A stretch of DNA of 64,000 nt from Aquarana catesbeiana (GCF_042186555.1 NC_133333.1:66099555-66163554), one strand, 5' to 3'; shown: positions 40,860 through 52,904, numbered from the stretch's first letter. The notes: generated from the letters alone by a model not told the origin. A program made the numbers and translations.

Positions 40860-41588
40860 CCTTGCAGTAATACATTCATGACCTGTCTGTCTCTTACCTG
40901 GTCTGTGTATCAGCCTTGAGGCTTGCACTCTCACACCTGCATGCTTAAGTAAACTTCCCTCTGTGTGGCTCCACCCTAGCCTCAACAGGAACCACTATTT
41001 AACACCGTATTCTCCAAGCCTGCCTTGCCGTGCAATATTGTGTGTTTGGCTTCCTGTTTGCCGTGTGCTCTAAGTTTGTCTCTGTCTCTGTTACCGATCT
41101 TGGCGTGTTCCCAAATATTCCTGTCTGCTTGTGACCCTGACCTTTGGCGCGTTCTCGACTATCCCTGTTTGCCTGTGACCCTGACTTTTGGCGTGTTCTC
41201 TGTTATCCTTGTCTGCTAGTCACCCAGATATTTGGCTATCTCCTTACTATCCCTTGCTGTCCTGGGCTACTGTTTCCTCTCCATCCTCCTGTAACCTACT
41301 GTGAGCGTGAGCTGGGAGACCCTGGGGGCCACGACCTGGAGCCAGTTGCAGCCCAGTCCATCCTCACCACTAGAGGCTCTGGTGAACACCTGCTGGCTCT
41401 TAGTCTCCGCGCCCTGGGGAATCTATGCTCAAACTCACTGTGGGATCCGTGTTGGTGCCCCAGGGGACCTGCCTTCCTGAACCACCCCGAGTTCCATCCG
41501 CAGCAGTCAGCTATGGGTCCACTATCATAGCGGTGCACTCCTGACCCCAACGGGGTGCATCTGTCACCTGGATACAGGTGACCTGACA
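40852..41588 (+). repeat. Gypsy copy 2 3' LTR
   Basis: TGTCATGACC to GACCTGACA, 737 bp, preceded by an AGAGGGGGGGTAC polypurine tract. The right half matches the copy 1 LTR. The left third differs, so the LTRs represent subfamilies. Confidence 0.88.
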
Positions 41589-41986
41589 CAATCATTGCAA
41601 TCATTACACCGTAGTCCCAAGTTAGACACAGAATTAGAATAATGCCAGGATCCCACCATCGATGTTGGAGTTCCGCTCTTTCAAGGCAGAGGAGCATGGA
41701 AACATTGCGGCACAGGCACTCATGATCCAGATGGGGAGTGATAAAGGCACCTGGATTTTTAATTTTTTTTGCTGTCACAAGTCTACCTTGATTGGTTCTG
41801 GCGTGTTCAAGAAAGAAAAGGGAGGCCGCAGTGGTGGTGGGGAAGGGTTGTGGCTTCTGGGCTGTTGTGGGTGGGTGGGTACAAGATTATTGAGGGAGGG
41901 CATAAGTTCAAGAATGAACTTCAGTGGGAACTGATGTGGAAATATTGAAATTCATATTTATATCAAGGAGCTTCAAGGGAACCATT
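41589..41986. other. Unassigned stretch between Gypsy copy 2 and hAT 1
   Basis: About 400 bp with no domain-bearing ORF and no repeat partner in the window. It contains short G-rich runs near 41820-41890. No second half of the Gypsy target duplication can be tested because the 5' LTR is missing. Confidence 0.4.
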
Positions 41987-42099
41987 GTGAGGACTAGGGA
42001 TGGGCCGAACGGACCCCTGTTCGGTTCGGACCAGAACGTCTGAACACCGTGAACGTTCGGAACCCAACACCGAACCCCATTAAAGTCAATGGGACCTAA

Positions 42100-42300
42100 A
42101 TGTTAAATATCAAAAGTGCCCATTTTGAAGGCTTAAATGCAAGTAATTAGGCATACAATGGTTATAGGGGCCCGGGTCCTACCCTGGGGGACATGGATCA
42201 ATAAAAAAAAAGTTTGTGAAAAACTTAATTTTTAAATGAGCAGTGATTTTTTTTTATTTTTAAAGTGAAAGTCTAAAAATGAAAAATTCCTTCCAATATA
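42100..42300. repeat. Conserved hAT subterminal block (hAT 1 copy)
   Basis: It reads ATCAAAAGTGCCCATTTTGAAGG, CCCGGGTCCTACCCTGGGG, GACATGGATCAAT and GAGCAGTGATTTT, in the order and orientation seen in the inverted blocks at 25595-25830 and 28570-28830. As in hAT 2, it lies at the transposase 3' end. Confidence 0.8.
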
Positions 42301-42538
42301 GTCCCAGGGGGGTCCCCTTATTCGAACTGTAATGTGGCAGAATCTGCTGCAGCAATAATTGAATTTATAAAGTAAAAAAAATGCAATTTTTCCTGCAAGC
42401 TGCCTTTATTTTGCACAGCAACAGCTGGGGAGCCAGTGTGTATGATGAGGCCACAATGTAGTGCACTGGGAATAAGATTAGAGATTTTTTGGATACATTC
42501 TGGTGTCACTTTGACTTCGGATAGAAGTAACGGGTGCG

Positions 42539-42815
42539 TTAAAATTGGTATTTGGGTGTCGTAGCGCCTTCCCACCATAACCCTATAGAGATAATCTTGA
42601 TGAGAGCAAGAATTTGCCTTGCTGTAAAAAATTGCAATGATATGCACCTGTCAAATAGATGCTGAAAAATTGGTCTTTGGGTGTCGGTGGCACCTTCCCA
42701 CCGTAACCCTATAGAGATAATCTTGATGAAAGCAAGAATTTGCCTTGCTGTAAAAAATTGCAATGATATGCACCTGTCAAACAGGTGCAGAAAAATGGGT
42801 CTTTGTGTGTTAATG
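42539..42815. repeat. Tandem repeat of 126 bp in hAT 1 3' region
   Basis: Two full units and a partial third share CACCTTCCCACC, TAACCCTATAGAGATAATC and GCAATGATATGCACCTGTC. Matching positions are 126 bp apart (42645 and 42771). Non-coding. Confidence 0.85.
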
Positions 42816-42922
42816 GTGCCCATGAAACCTATACCAAAAACATTCTTCCAGATGAAATGATTGAACACCCTCAAAGCTAGGCAGCATCAAAGTCCTGCAG
42901 AGATTCCACATCCCAAAAAGAC

Positions 42923-45900
42923 TTAATCAGTGACATCGGCATCAGAGGCTTCATAACTGGTAATCCAGGACTGATTCATTTTTATAAAAGTCAAACTGTT
43001 CACAGAGTCTGTGGACAGACGCGTTCTATGATCAGTAACAAAACCTCCTGCAGCACTGAATGCCCGTTCTGAAAGCACACTGGATGCAGGGCAGCCCAAC
43101 AACTTAATAGCATACTGGGCAAGTTCTGGCCAGTGGTCTATTCTCATGACCCAGTAAGCCAGTGGATCATCAGCTGGAAAGCTCTCTGTCTCTGTTTTGG
43201 CCCCGAGATAATCGTCCACCATGATGCAGATGCTGCCGATGGGATGTGGAAGCTGACAGCCCTGGGCGGCGAGGACTAAAAAAATTCCGAAATGCCTCAC
43301 TTAGGCGGATGCCTTCTCCAACTTTCCTTTCTTGACCAACTGAAGACTCAAAACGATGTTTTCCACCACACTGTTACCTACTAGAGTCAGGAAAAACATT
43401 CAATAAAATCCTCTTTAATGTGTCCTCAAGAGATTTTATCCTCTGCACTCTCTGTGGGGACGGGATGAGTTCCGAGACCTTCCTCTTATAACGGTGATCA
43501 AGGAGGGTTGCCAACCAGTAACCATCCTTCTCCTTTATGCCACGTATTCTTTGGTCCTTTTGCAGGCTTTGAAGCATGAGGTTACCCATGCGCCTCAAAT
43601 TTGCAGAGGCTTGAGCAGCAGACACCTCGGGGGGGTCACTCAGGATGACAGCATCTGGAACTTCCTCCTCCCAGCGACGTATTACTCCCAAGGGTCCTGG
43701 GGTTGGAAAGCCATCGCTTACAGATTGACACATGTCTTCCTCTTCTTCAAAGCCTATGAAAGTGCCAGAATCCTCCTCCTCATCCTCCTCCCCTCTCTCC
43801 TTTTGTGTGTTCTGTGACATAGGAATTATGGTATCTGCATAAAGTGGGCCTTGAGAGGAAAGGAAGTCCTCCTCTTCCTCCTGCTGCTCTGCCTCCAGTG
43901 CATAATGCCATGCAGAGTCTGCTCCAGCAGGAACACAACAGGGATTATGTCACTGATGCATGCACTGTCACTGCTCACCATCCTTGTGGCCTCCTCAAAT
44001 GGTGACAATACAGTGCATGCATCCTTAATGATCAGCCATTGGCATGGGGAAAAAAAAGCTGAGGCGGCCTGAGCCTGTCGTCATGCCGTACTGACACAAG
44101 TACTCATTGATGGCCCTCTTCTGCATGTATAGCCACTGCAGCATTCCCAAAGTTGAGTTCCACCTGGTGGGCATGTCACAAATCAGGCGGTTTATGGGCA
44201 GGTGGAATTCCTGCTGAATTTCAGCCAACCGAGCACTGACTGTGTATGACCGCCTGAAATGGCTACATACTCTTCTGGCCTGCTTTAGTACATCTTGTAA
44301 CCCTGGGTACGTACTTAGGAAATGCTGCCCAACCAAATTGAGGACATGGGCCAGGCATGGCACATGTGTCAACTTTCCCTGTCTAAGGGCGGACAGGAGG
44401 TTTGAGCCATTATCGGACACCACCATTCCTGGTTTCAGCTGGCGTGGTGTGAACCACCTCTGGGCCTGTCCTTGCAGAGCTGCAAGAATCTCTGCTCCGG
44501 TGTGGTTCCTGTCCCCTAAACACACCAGCTGAAGCACTGCATGGCACCTTTTAGCCTGACTCTAGGAAAAGCCCTTTGAACGCTTAGGGAGTACCTGATA
44601 TTCATAGGACAATTCTGCAGAGACGGGCATGGAGGTGGCGGAGGAGGAGGGGGTAGAGCTCACAGGTCTGGCATCACCACCCGCTGTATGGAGACGTGGG
44701 GGCACAACAAGCTGCAGCACTGAGCCCTGTCTTGCATCCTTTCGAGTTGCAAGCAGCGTTACCCAGTGTGCTGTGAATGAAATATATCACCCCTGCTGAT
44801 GCTTGCTAGACCACGTGTCAGCAGTAAGGTGGATTTTATGGCTGACTGCCTTTCCCAACGATGCCAGAACATTCCCTTCCACGTGATGTTAGAGAGATGG
44901 AACGGCCTTACGTGAAAAGTAGCATCAACTGGGAACCTGCCATTGTGGTACAGCACATTGTGCAAATTCACGGAAGGGGGCAGAATCCACCAGGCTGAAA
45001 GGCAGAAGTTGGAGAGCCAACAGCTTTGACAAGCTTGCATTCAGGCGCTGGGCATGTGGGTGGCAGGGACTGTATTTCTTTTTCTGCTGCAGAAGATGGG
45101 GCAGAGAAATTTGCCGGCTACAGTCTACAGCTGGTGGTGTGCTGCTGGTAGATGAGCTGCTAGGACCTTGGATACCCTGTGCTATACCATCATCCCTGTC
45201 AGTGGAGGCTGCTGAAAGGTATTGACTCAGTATCGCAGGGGCAGACTGAAGTGGGTAAGGAGGAGGTGGGACAGATTTGTGCCCCTTTTGTGTGGATTTT
45301 AGGTGCTCTTGGTTGGACATTAAATGCCTTGTTAGGCATGTGGTACCCAAATGGTTGGTGTTTTTGCCACGTTTGATGTGCCTGTGACACAGTTTGCAGA
45401 TAGCAACAGTGTGATCTGCTGCAGATGTGCTGAAAAAGGCCCAGACAGCTGAGCTGTGGGGGTGGGCTGGGAGATAACAGCTGTAGAATGTGATGGAATA
45501 GGGTGGCTGCTCTCTACTCTTTCTTGATGCTGACCTCCTTGGGGTTGTGCCGCCTCACCTTCTGTTTCCTCCCCTGCTCTATCTGGCACCCAAGTCACAT
45601 CAGTGACCTCATCATCATCATCTCCATCTCCTCCATCTTCATCATTACCACTGGAGACAACTTGGCAATAGGCTGCGGCTTGGGGAACATGAATGCCAAT
45701 TTGTCTACCAGTGTTCCTCCCTCTCTCTAGGCTCATGTTCCTGTCATCCTCAACCTCAGAACCAGCATCTGAATCCAGTAATACCTGGACATCATCAAGG
45801 AGCAAGTGGCTGACGCTGTGGTCAAATAACTCAGCTGACTCCTCAATGGCTGATGTTAGGGCTATGGCAGGAATAGATGTGGACAAGGAGGCAGGTTTAT

Positions 45901-46165
45901 CCACTCTGGCAACTGCAGGGGACTGCACACTTGTCTCTGCTTGTGTGACAGAGGATGAGGAGGATGAGGAATGTTTAGTAAGCCAGTCCACCACCTCCTC
46001 TGCATGCTGTGGCTGGATAGCATGGGCAAACTCACCAAACAGAGGAAATGATGCCCTGCCTGAGGACTGACCACCATGTCCACCTTTGCCTGTGGACACA
46101 TTTGTTGCTGGCCCCCTTACAGTGCCAAGGGAACGTCTGCCTCTCCTTGTTGTTCTCACAGACAT
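42923..46165 (-). pseudogene. hAT 1 transposase (ZBED type)
   Basis: The start codon is at 46165 (MSVRTTRRGRR). Pieces in order: a serine-rich and acidic N-terminus (46165-45332), a BED zinc finger across a frameshift (LGTTCLTRHL, 45350 on), an alpha-helical segment with HPHAQRLNASLSKLLA, the RNase H-like core with VVSDNGSNLLSAL, CLAHVLNLV and MPTRWNSTLGML (44537-44025), WLATLLDHRYKRKV (43820-43374), and the C-terminal hAT dimerisation domain with SERAFSAAGGFVTDHRTRLS (43300-42923). At least four frameshifts separate them. Function in the source element is cut-and-paste transposition with 8-bp duplications. Confidence 0.9.
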
Positions 46166-46287
46166 TATTGGCAGGGAGGGGGTGGTGCTTATAAGCAAAT
46201 GTAAAGGAGAAGTTGAAATCTGTACGTAGATGCACTTTAAGCAATGTAAAAAGGTGTTTGGTGCCCTTTAATTTGAGTACTCACAGA

Positions 46288-46855
46288 ACTATATGGCTTT
46301 AAACTGGCAGTAAAGCACGCAAAACTATATGGCGTTAAACTGGCAGTAATGCACGCAATACGATATTTAGTTAAACTGGCAGTAACGCACGCAAAACTAT
46401 ATGGCGTTAAACTGGCAGTAACGCATGCAAAACTATATGGCTTTAAACTGGCAGTAACGCACAAAACAATATGGCATTAAACTTGTAGTAACGCACACAG
46501 AATTATATGGCATTAAACTGTCAGTAACGCACGCAAAACGATATGGCGTTCAACTGGCAGTAACACACGCAAAACAATATGGCGTTAAACTGGCAGTAAT
46601 GCACGCAATACAATATCACGTTAAACTGGCAGTAACGCGTGTAAAACTATATGGCGTTAAACTGGAAGTAACGCACGCAAAACTATATGACGTTAAACTG
46701 GCAGTAACACACACAAAACTATATGCAGTTAAACTGGCAGTAATGCACGCAAAACGATATGACGTTAAACTGGCAGTAACACATGCAAAGCTATATGGCG
46801 TTAAACTGGCAGTATCGCACGCAATACGATGTGGCGTTAAACTGACAGTAACGCA
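46288..46855. repeat. Minisatellite of 36-bp units in hAT 1 5' region
   Basis: About 16 head-to-tail units contain GTTAAACTGGCAGTAACGCA and AAACTATATG, with successive GGCAGTAA at exactly 36-bp spacing (46306, 46342, 46378). Because 36 is a multiple of three, all frames show a 12-residue periodic peptide, which is not evidence of coding. The repeats lie just upstream of the transposase start. Confidence 0.93.
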
Positions 46856-46994
46856 ACCAAATAGACAGTGTTCAACTGTCACTACACTGAAGCTATCTGA
46901 ATTGGCCCTACTCTAGCTATATACTAATGTCAAGATTACTGACACGGTCTCACTACACTACACTGAAACTATCTGAGCTGTCCCTACTCTAGCT

Positions 46995-47402
46995 TATAGG
47001 TGTGTGCAGCCTATTGCATTAATGTGTGCACCCCAAAGCTCAAACACACATGCCTTTCTTTGCAGCCTGCAGCTGAGCAGCTTCCTGTTCATTCACAAAC
47101 GGAAGCATAGTAAACACAGTTTATTATGCTTCAGTTATGAATGGACACAGCAAGTGAGTGTGTTCACTGTGTTCATTTAGAAAAGGAAGGGGTCGGTAAA
47201 TTACATATTTATTAGCCCCTTAGTCCCATCCTGAAATTCACCCCGCAGCAGCCGGGGTAGAGGCAAGGAGGGAAGACAGCAGCACTGTGAGGTGGGGGGG
47301 CAATAAGGTGGGGGAGGCCTGGGCAGTAGGGGGAATTGGCACAGCACATAGTGATTAGGGTGTGCCCAGGCACACCTGGCATACCCCCTGCAAACGCCTA
47401 TG
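46995..47402. mobile_element. hAT-type MITE inside hAT 1
   Basis: The ends TATAGGTGTGTGCAG and, in reverse complement, CATAGGCGTTTGCAG are flanked by CTCTAGCT at 46987-46994 and 47403-47410, an 8-bp duplication. No ORF. It sits between two copies of an 85-bp sequence (46911-46994 and 47402-47485), which implies a pre-existing tandem repeat as target. Confidence 0.65.
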
Positions 47403-47967
47403 CTCTAGCTATATACTAATGTCAAGATTACTGACACGGTCTCACTACACTACACTGAAACTATCTGAGCTGTCCCTACTCTAGCTGCACACTATGAAAA
47501 GCTGAATGATGGTCCTCCTCACTACACTCACACTATCCCTAGACTGACACTAAACTAATATTCTCCACTGACAATTGAAGCAAAATAGCACACTAACTAA
47601 TAGCACTGAACAGAGCTCTGTTCTATCTCTCTCCATGCCAAAATCACACTGAAAATGGCTGCCATTGAAAGAATACTTTTATACTATGGGGCGGGAATGA
47701 GCCAGGACTGGATAAAGTCATGATGACAGTGTCCAATCATGACTCTGACAGTTCTCTGTGCCCTGATTGGCTGACGTTTTCACTGCTTCAGCCAATCACA
47801 GCTTGCAATGCACTGTTCAGTGCCGCAATGCCTTGTGGTCGGTTCGGGGGGGGCGAACAAACGGTCGAATGACACGTTTGTTCGGCTATTAGCCGAACGT
47901 CCGAACAACGAAAGTTCGGCCCGAACTTATGCTCGGGCCGAACCATTTGCCCATCCCTAGTGAGGAC

Positions 47968-48899
47968 TTTCTAATTAAATTACCATGCCCTGTTTTATAT
48001 GTGTATGTGTATATGTGTATGTATGTATGTATGTTATTACAGGAACGTGTTTACTTAATATATTTTTGGGTTTAATCGTGGGAGGTGGGCCTAGTTACTG
48101 TTTTCTGTATCTCAAAAGACCAATGTCTTTTGTCTGTTGTCTGCATAGTGACTAAGTGACTAAGTTACACTATTGTCTTTAGAGTAAGGAGCAGACATTG
48201 TGTCTCCACCTGATCATAAGTCCTTGAAATGCTCATTTATACTGAGATCAAGGAGGGTTGCAAACTAAACAACCATAAACATGGTAGACAGGAAGGCACA
48301 GAAAATTCTAATTCTTATGTCAGAAACATGATGATCAACTAGGATTGAATTTCAGCAGGATTCAATGCCACTTCTGAACCAATGAAAGTAATCCAGGGGT
48401 GTGATTGGTGGGGATGGGTAGAGAGGGAAGATAAAAATCAAAGCGCCCATTGATGCGCCCTCTCTCTTAGCCTCATGATCGGGTGCAAGCACGGACACTT
48501 AAGGTCTGACTGGGTATTGTATCACCACTATTCTTTGTTTCGTTTGCGGTAACTTTCTTTCCTTTATGTATTAGTAACATTCTTTTTTTACATTGCACCA
48601 TCCTTTTTTTTGTATTACTTACTTACTTTGTATTTTATTAATAACATTATTGCTTTAAGAGTTTTATCAGCTACGTTATATTTGGTAATATCTGATTATT
48701 CTAACGTTTCTTTTCTGTATAAATAAACTAGATTGTTATCCTTTTTGCAAGTTATCAATCGTTACTGATTTTATTGGTTATAGTTGCAACCGCATTGGTT
48801 GATTCTTATATAGACAAGGTTGTACTAATTTATTTGATGTATCATTAAGCGTATAAGTGAGGTTGGTAAAAATCGCCATTACAATATACTAGACTGACA

Positions 48900-48964
<65 letters not shown>

Positions 48965-49413
48965 GCACTGACCCCCAAAGGAGCTGCTGATATTTGATTG
49001 GGCCTGTACTCTGCTCTTATGCCCCCAATAACTTGGCTCAACCTGCTTGACACAGCTGTGGTGCAGTTTTAGTGTGAAGTTAAACAACAAAGACAATTCC
49101 ACAATAACAATGTACCAATGCCGTACCTTTACCTGGGTATCCGTTGCTCCACCTGTAGGGTAATGGACAGCACTTCACACCAATTGCAATTAACCAGAAT
49201 ATGACTTTACTAAAACTGGCAGAAAAGATAATTACAATAACACCTCCTCACAGGTCCTTGTAGGCAGGCCACGCGTCCAGAAGAGACCCAAGATGGCCGA
49301 ATAACCTACCCAGCATGCAGTTCAGTCTTTTGGTGCTCATGGGTAGGTCATTTGGCATTGTGGGTAGGTAAGTTCTTGTATAATGTAAACAAACAGTCAC
49401 TTCCTGTAACATT
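47968..49413. other. Unassigned AT-rich stretch with microsatellite
   Basis: No domain-bearing ORF. It contains GTAT-type repeats near 48000-48035 and a pure (AT)n tract at 48899-48961. The sequence following the tract from TGTAGCACTGACCCCC is likely a dispersed repeat, as microsatellites often abut element ends, but I cannot name it. Confidence 0.4.
48899..48961. repeat. (AT)n microsatellite
   Basis: About 31 uninterrupted AT units. Confidence 0.97.
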
Positions 49414-49439
49414 TCTCTATGTTCTTGAGAAAATTAAGT

Positions 49440-50240
49440 ACTGTCCATGATACTTTTTTTATTTGCACTAACATACAATTTTTCAGGACAAGCTTTCGGG
49501 GTATGTCCCCTTCTTCAAGGTCCAAGCAGTACTGATTCACAAATTTTTAAGCAGAATGTTAAAGAAGAAGAAGAAAAAAAAAAAAAAAAAGAGAAAAACA
49601 AACACATACAAATCAATGGCAATAAAGATAGCAGCAGAGTTAGTGAGATAAGACAGAGGGAGAGCTAGGGGGGGGGGAATTCAGGGGGGGATACTAGTCA
49701 CAGAGGGGTCGTAAAACTTTAGCATAACGTGTAAGGAAACCAATATCTAAATTCAGGCCATTATTCTTCGTGTCAAAAAGAAGTATCATTCTTAGTTCAA
49801 ACGTTTTCCTTTCCTGGATAGTTTTGAAATTCCCTTTAAGAACTAAGACATTGAGGTCTTCTATAGTGTGGTCCGGTTGTGAGAAATGATGTCCCACAGG
49901 TGTGCATAAACTGTCTTCTTTATGTTTTTTGATGGTATGTCTGTGCAAATCCATCCTTGCTTGCAACTTCTGTCCTGTTTCACCAACATAAGATCCTTTG
50001 CTGCACCTTTTGCATTGGATGAGGTCCACAACATTACTGGAGGTACAGCAGTAAGATCCTATGATATTGAAGGTCCCATTTGTGTGTGTAACACTTTTGG
50101 ATAGATTGATCTGGTTGCATAGTTTGCAGCATTTTTTATTGCAGAGTTTGCTTCCATTATTTGTGACTTCATAATCAGAGTGAAGTTTCCTGCTGATTAG
50201 TTTGTGTCTGAGGTTGGGTGGTTGTCTGAAAGCCAATAAT
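49440..50240. repeat. PLE 2 left arm, inverted copy at 52200-52985
   Basis: It includes the 3' UTR and endonuclease coding part. The reverse complement at 52200-52985 differs by few substitutions (for example QPDHT versus QLDHT) and a length difference in the poly-A run near 49567-49590. Confidence 0.9.
49486..49523 (-). ncRNA. Hammerhead-like motif in PLE 2 3' UTR
   Basis: On the minus strand GGAC pairs with GTCC (helix I), GGGGACATACCCC forms helix II, and GAAAGCTTGTC supplies the GAAA and GUC elements. The expected CTGATGA is CTTGAAGA, so the core is non-canonical. The mirror copy at 52905-52942 is identical, so the variant was present before insertion. Confidence 0.5.
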
Positions 50241-52198
50241 GGGGGTTGTTGGAATATTCCTTTCAGAGTTTCATCCTCTGTTATAATGGGTTGTAAATCT
50301 TTGATTATCTTTTTGATCCCTTCAAGTGCTGGGTTGTATGTGGTGACTAGAGGTACTCGGTTATTTGTTTTTTTCTCTGTGTATTGGAGGAGATTTTCTC
50401 TTCGGGTTTTCAAGGCTGTGTTTATGCTGTTGTTGATGGTTTTGTCTTTGTAACCTTTCTTATGGAAGGAGCCTGCCAGTGTTCTGAGATGTTTATCTCT
50501 GTCTTCTGGGTCTGAACAAATTCAGTGGTATCTGATGGCCTGGCTGTGTATGATGGCCCGTTTAGTGTGTTGGGGGTGAAAACTGGAACTATGAAGATAG
50601 CTGCATCGGTCAGTCGGTTTTCTGTATATCGACGTGTGTAGCTTGTCATCCCTGATGTATACTGTAATGTCCAGGAAGTTGACATGTGTGTTCGAATAGT
50701 CCATTTTTAGTTTGATAGATGGGTGAAAAGTGTTGATCAATGAGAAGAATTGGTTTAGATTTTCTTCACCTTCAGTCCATATCATGAATATATCATCAAT
50801 ATAGCGATAATATCTGTATGGCTTTTGTTGTATGCTGTTCAGGAATTTGTCCTCCAGGTCAGCTATAAATAAATTTGCATATTGGGGTGCCATTTTGCTT
50901 CCCATAGCAGTACCCATACACTGGAGATAGATGTCATTATTGAAAGTGAAGTAGTTGTGTGTAAGAATGAATTCAATGAGCCGTGTCACATCCTCAGCAG
51001 TGTATTTGTGGTCTGGTGAGGATGATAAGAATCTGTGACATGCCGCCAACCCATCCTTGTGAGGGATGTTACTGTACAGAGATTCTACATCCATAGTGAC
51101 TAGAAGTGTATTAGGTGGTAATTGTTGTATATTGTTAAGCTTGTTCAGAAAATCAGTGGTGTCTTGCAGGAAACTTGCAGTGTTCATGACTAAAGGTTTT
51201 AACATGTTTTCTACAAGGCCTGAGATATGTTCGGTAAGTGTATTCATACCTGTTATAATGGGTCTGCCTGGATTTCCTGGCTTGTGGATCTTGGGCAGCA
51301 TGTAGAAGTCTCCAATTTCTGGATTATCCGGAATCGCATTGATGAGTTCTGAATGTAGGTGGCTTGGTATTGTCGCAATGAGACCTTTTAATTGCTGAGT
51401 AAAATCCTGGGTCGGGTTATAATCCAGTTTTTTGTAGTAAGTAGTATTTGCCAGCTGCCTCTGGCCCTCTTGTATATATTTGTCTGTATCCATCACAACG
51501 ACTGCTCCCCCTTTATCTGCTGGTTTGATGGTTATGGCCTGATTATTGCGCAGATCATGTACAGCTCTTCGCTCCAGTGGTGAAAGGTTGTATAATATTT
51601 TCTTTTGCTGGGTGGATATCAGGGATGTAACTCGCAGCCTGAAGCTGTCAATATAGGTATCCAGTTTGGGGTTGTGTCCTTGTGGAGGTGTGAAGTTGCT
51701 GTTCTTTTTCCTTTTGTAACCTCCTATTGTCCTAGGATTCCTTTCCTTACTGTCAAAATATTCTTTGAGCCTTAGTCTCCTAAAGAATTCCTCCATATCT
51801 GACCATACCTGTAATTTATCCAATTTGGTGGTTGGGCAGAATGTAAGGCCTTTGGAGAGGACTGTTGTTTCTGGTGTAGAAAGTTGATGATTTGACAAAT
51901 TTATGATTTCGAGTTCCTCTGTTATATCCACATTTTCTGTAAAGTCAGCATTTACACAAGGGATACCTTGGGATTCTGGATTGGCTTCCAAGTTGCTGAT
52001 AGCAGAAGTTATAGAAGTTGTGTTTGTTTTGTGTTGTTTAGGTTGTATCCAAAAGGTCTGCTCTTGGTGTAGCTTTTGGAATTTTTTTTGCTTCCTGTTC
52101 ATGGCAAGTTTTTGCAGTTGTCTTTGTAAGGTTTCAATTTCATTCTTAATTTGGTTGATGCTTGTGGGGTCCAATGGTGTTGAGGTTTCAAACACCAA
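49694..52198 (-). pseudogene. PLE 2 reverse transcriptase-GIY-YIG endonuclease (one nonsense codon)
   Basis: A single frame of 835 codons is broken only by TGA at 50522-50524, just after AIRYH, where a CGA-to-TGA change is plausible. N-terminal part: KKFQKLH and the PADKGGAVVVMD motif typical of PLEs. RT: MLPKIHKPGNPGRPI, TMDVESLYSNIPH, GTAMGSKMAPQYANL and RYIDDIFMIW, all catalytic residues intact. Endonuclease: cysteine cluster (CNKKCCKLC), CKRCSKGSYVGETG, then R and H residues. The 5' end abuts the inverted copy, so the natural start may be missing. Confidence 0.9.
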
Positions 52199-52204
52199 CT
52201 GCTT

Positions 52205-52758
52205 TTGTTTCCGGATTGGCTTTCAGACAACCACCCAACCTCAGACACAAACTAATCAGCAGGAAACTTCACTCTGATTATGAAGTCACAAAGAATGGAA
52301 GCAAACCCTGCAATAAAAAACGCTGCAAACTATGCAACCAGATCAATCTATCCAAAAGTGTTACACACACAAATGGGACCTTCAGTATCATAGGATCTTA
52401 CTGTTGTACCTCCAGTAATGTTGTGGACCTCATCCAATGCAAAAGGTGCAGCAAAGGATCTTATGTTGGTGAAACAGGACAGAAGTTGCAAGCGAGGATG
52501 AATTTGCACAGACATACCATCAAAGAACATAAAGAAGACAGTTTATGCACACCTGTGGGACATCATTTCTCACAACTGGACCACACTATAGAAGACCTCA
52601 ATGTCTTAGTTCTTAAAGGGAATTTCAGAACTATCCAGGAAAGGAAAACGTTTGAACTAAGAATGGTACTTCTTTTTGACACGAAGAATAATGGCCTGAA
52701 TTTAGATATTGGTTTCCTTACACATTATGCTAAAGTTTTACAACCCCTCTGTGACTAG
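52205..52758 (+). pseudogene. PLE 2 inverted partial endonuclease copy
   Basis: The plus-strand frame begins in the linker (FRQPPNLRHKL) and covers the cysteine cluster and GSYVGETG core to the C-terminus (YAKVLQPLCD). No RT precedes it. It duplicates 49694-50240 in reverse and is not expected to be expressed on its own. Confidence 0.88.
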
Positions 52759-52904
52759 TATCCCCCCTAGCTCTCCCTCTGTCTCATCTCACTAACTCTG
52801 CTGCTATCTTTATTACCATTGATTTGTATGTGTTTGGTTTTCTCTTTTTTTTTTTTTCTTCTTCTTTAACATTCTGCTTAAAAATTTGTGAATCAGTACT
52901 GCTT

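Larger units (their letters stand above)
37304..41588 (+). mobile_element. Chromodomain Ty3/Gypsy retrotransposon, copy 2 (5' half missing)
   Basis: Sequence starts inside gag at a point matching about 7415 of copy 1 and continues through zinc knuckle, protease, RT, RNase H, integrase and chromodomain to a complete 3' LTR. The 5' LTR and most of gag are absent, replaced by the truncated DIRS copy 2. Several stops and frameshifts break pol. It is the same subfamily as copy 1 but its LTR is partly divergent at the left end. Confidence 0.9.
41995..47959 (-). mobile_element. hAT 1, full-length ZBED-type hAT transposon with decayed transposase
   Basis: The ends are TAGGGATGGGC and GCCCATCCCTA with an exact 8-bp target duplication GTGAGGAC at 41987-41994 and 47960-47967. 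It is 5965 bp long. The transposase runs on the minus strand with every domain represented but several frameshifts. Subterminal sequence rich in GTTCGG and CCGAAC lies at both ends. The 3' subterminal block is a diverged version of that in hAT 2 and foldbacks B to E. Confidence 0.92.

Noticed and set aside
46288..46855. Regular 36-bp array resembling CRISPR repeats
   Set aside because: The units are head-to-tail with no unique spacers, lie inside a eukaryotic hAT transposon and have no cas genes nearby. It is a minisatellite.
46237..46882. Periodic 12-residue peptides encoded on both strands of the 36-bp array
   Set aside because: A repeat length divisible by three automatically keeps every frame open; no start context or domain supports translation.
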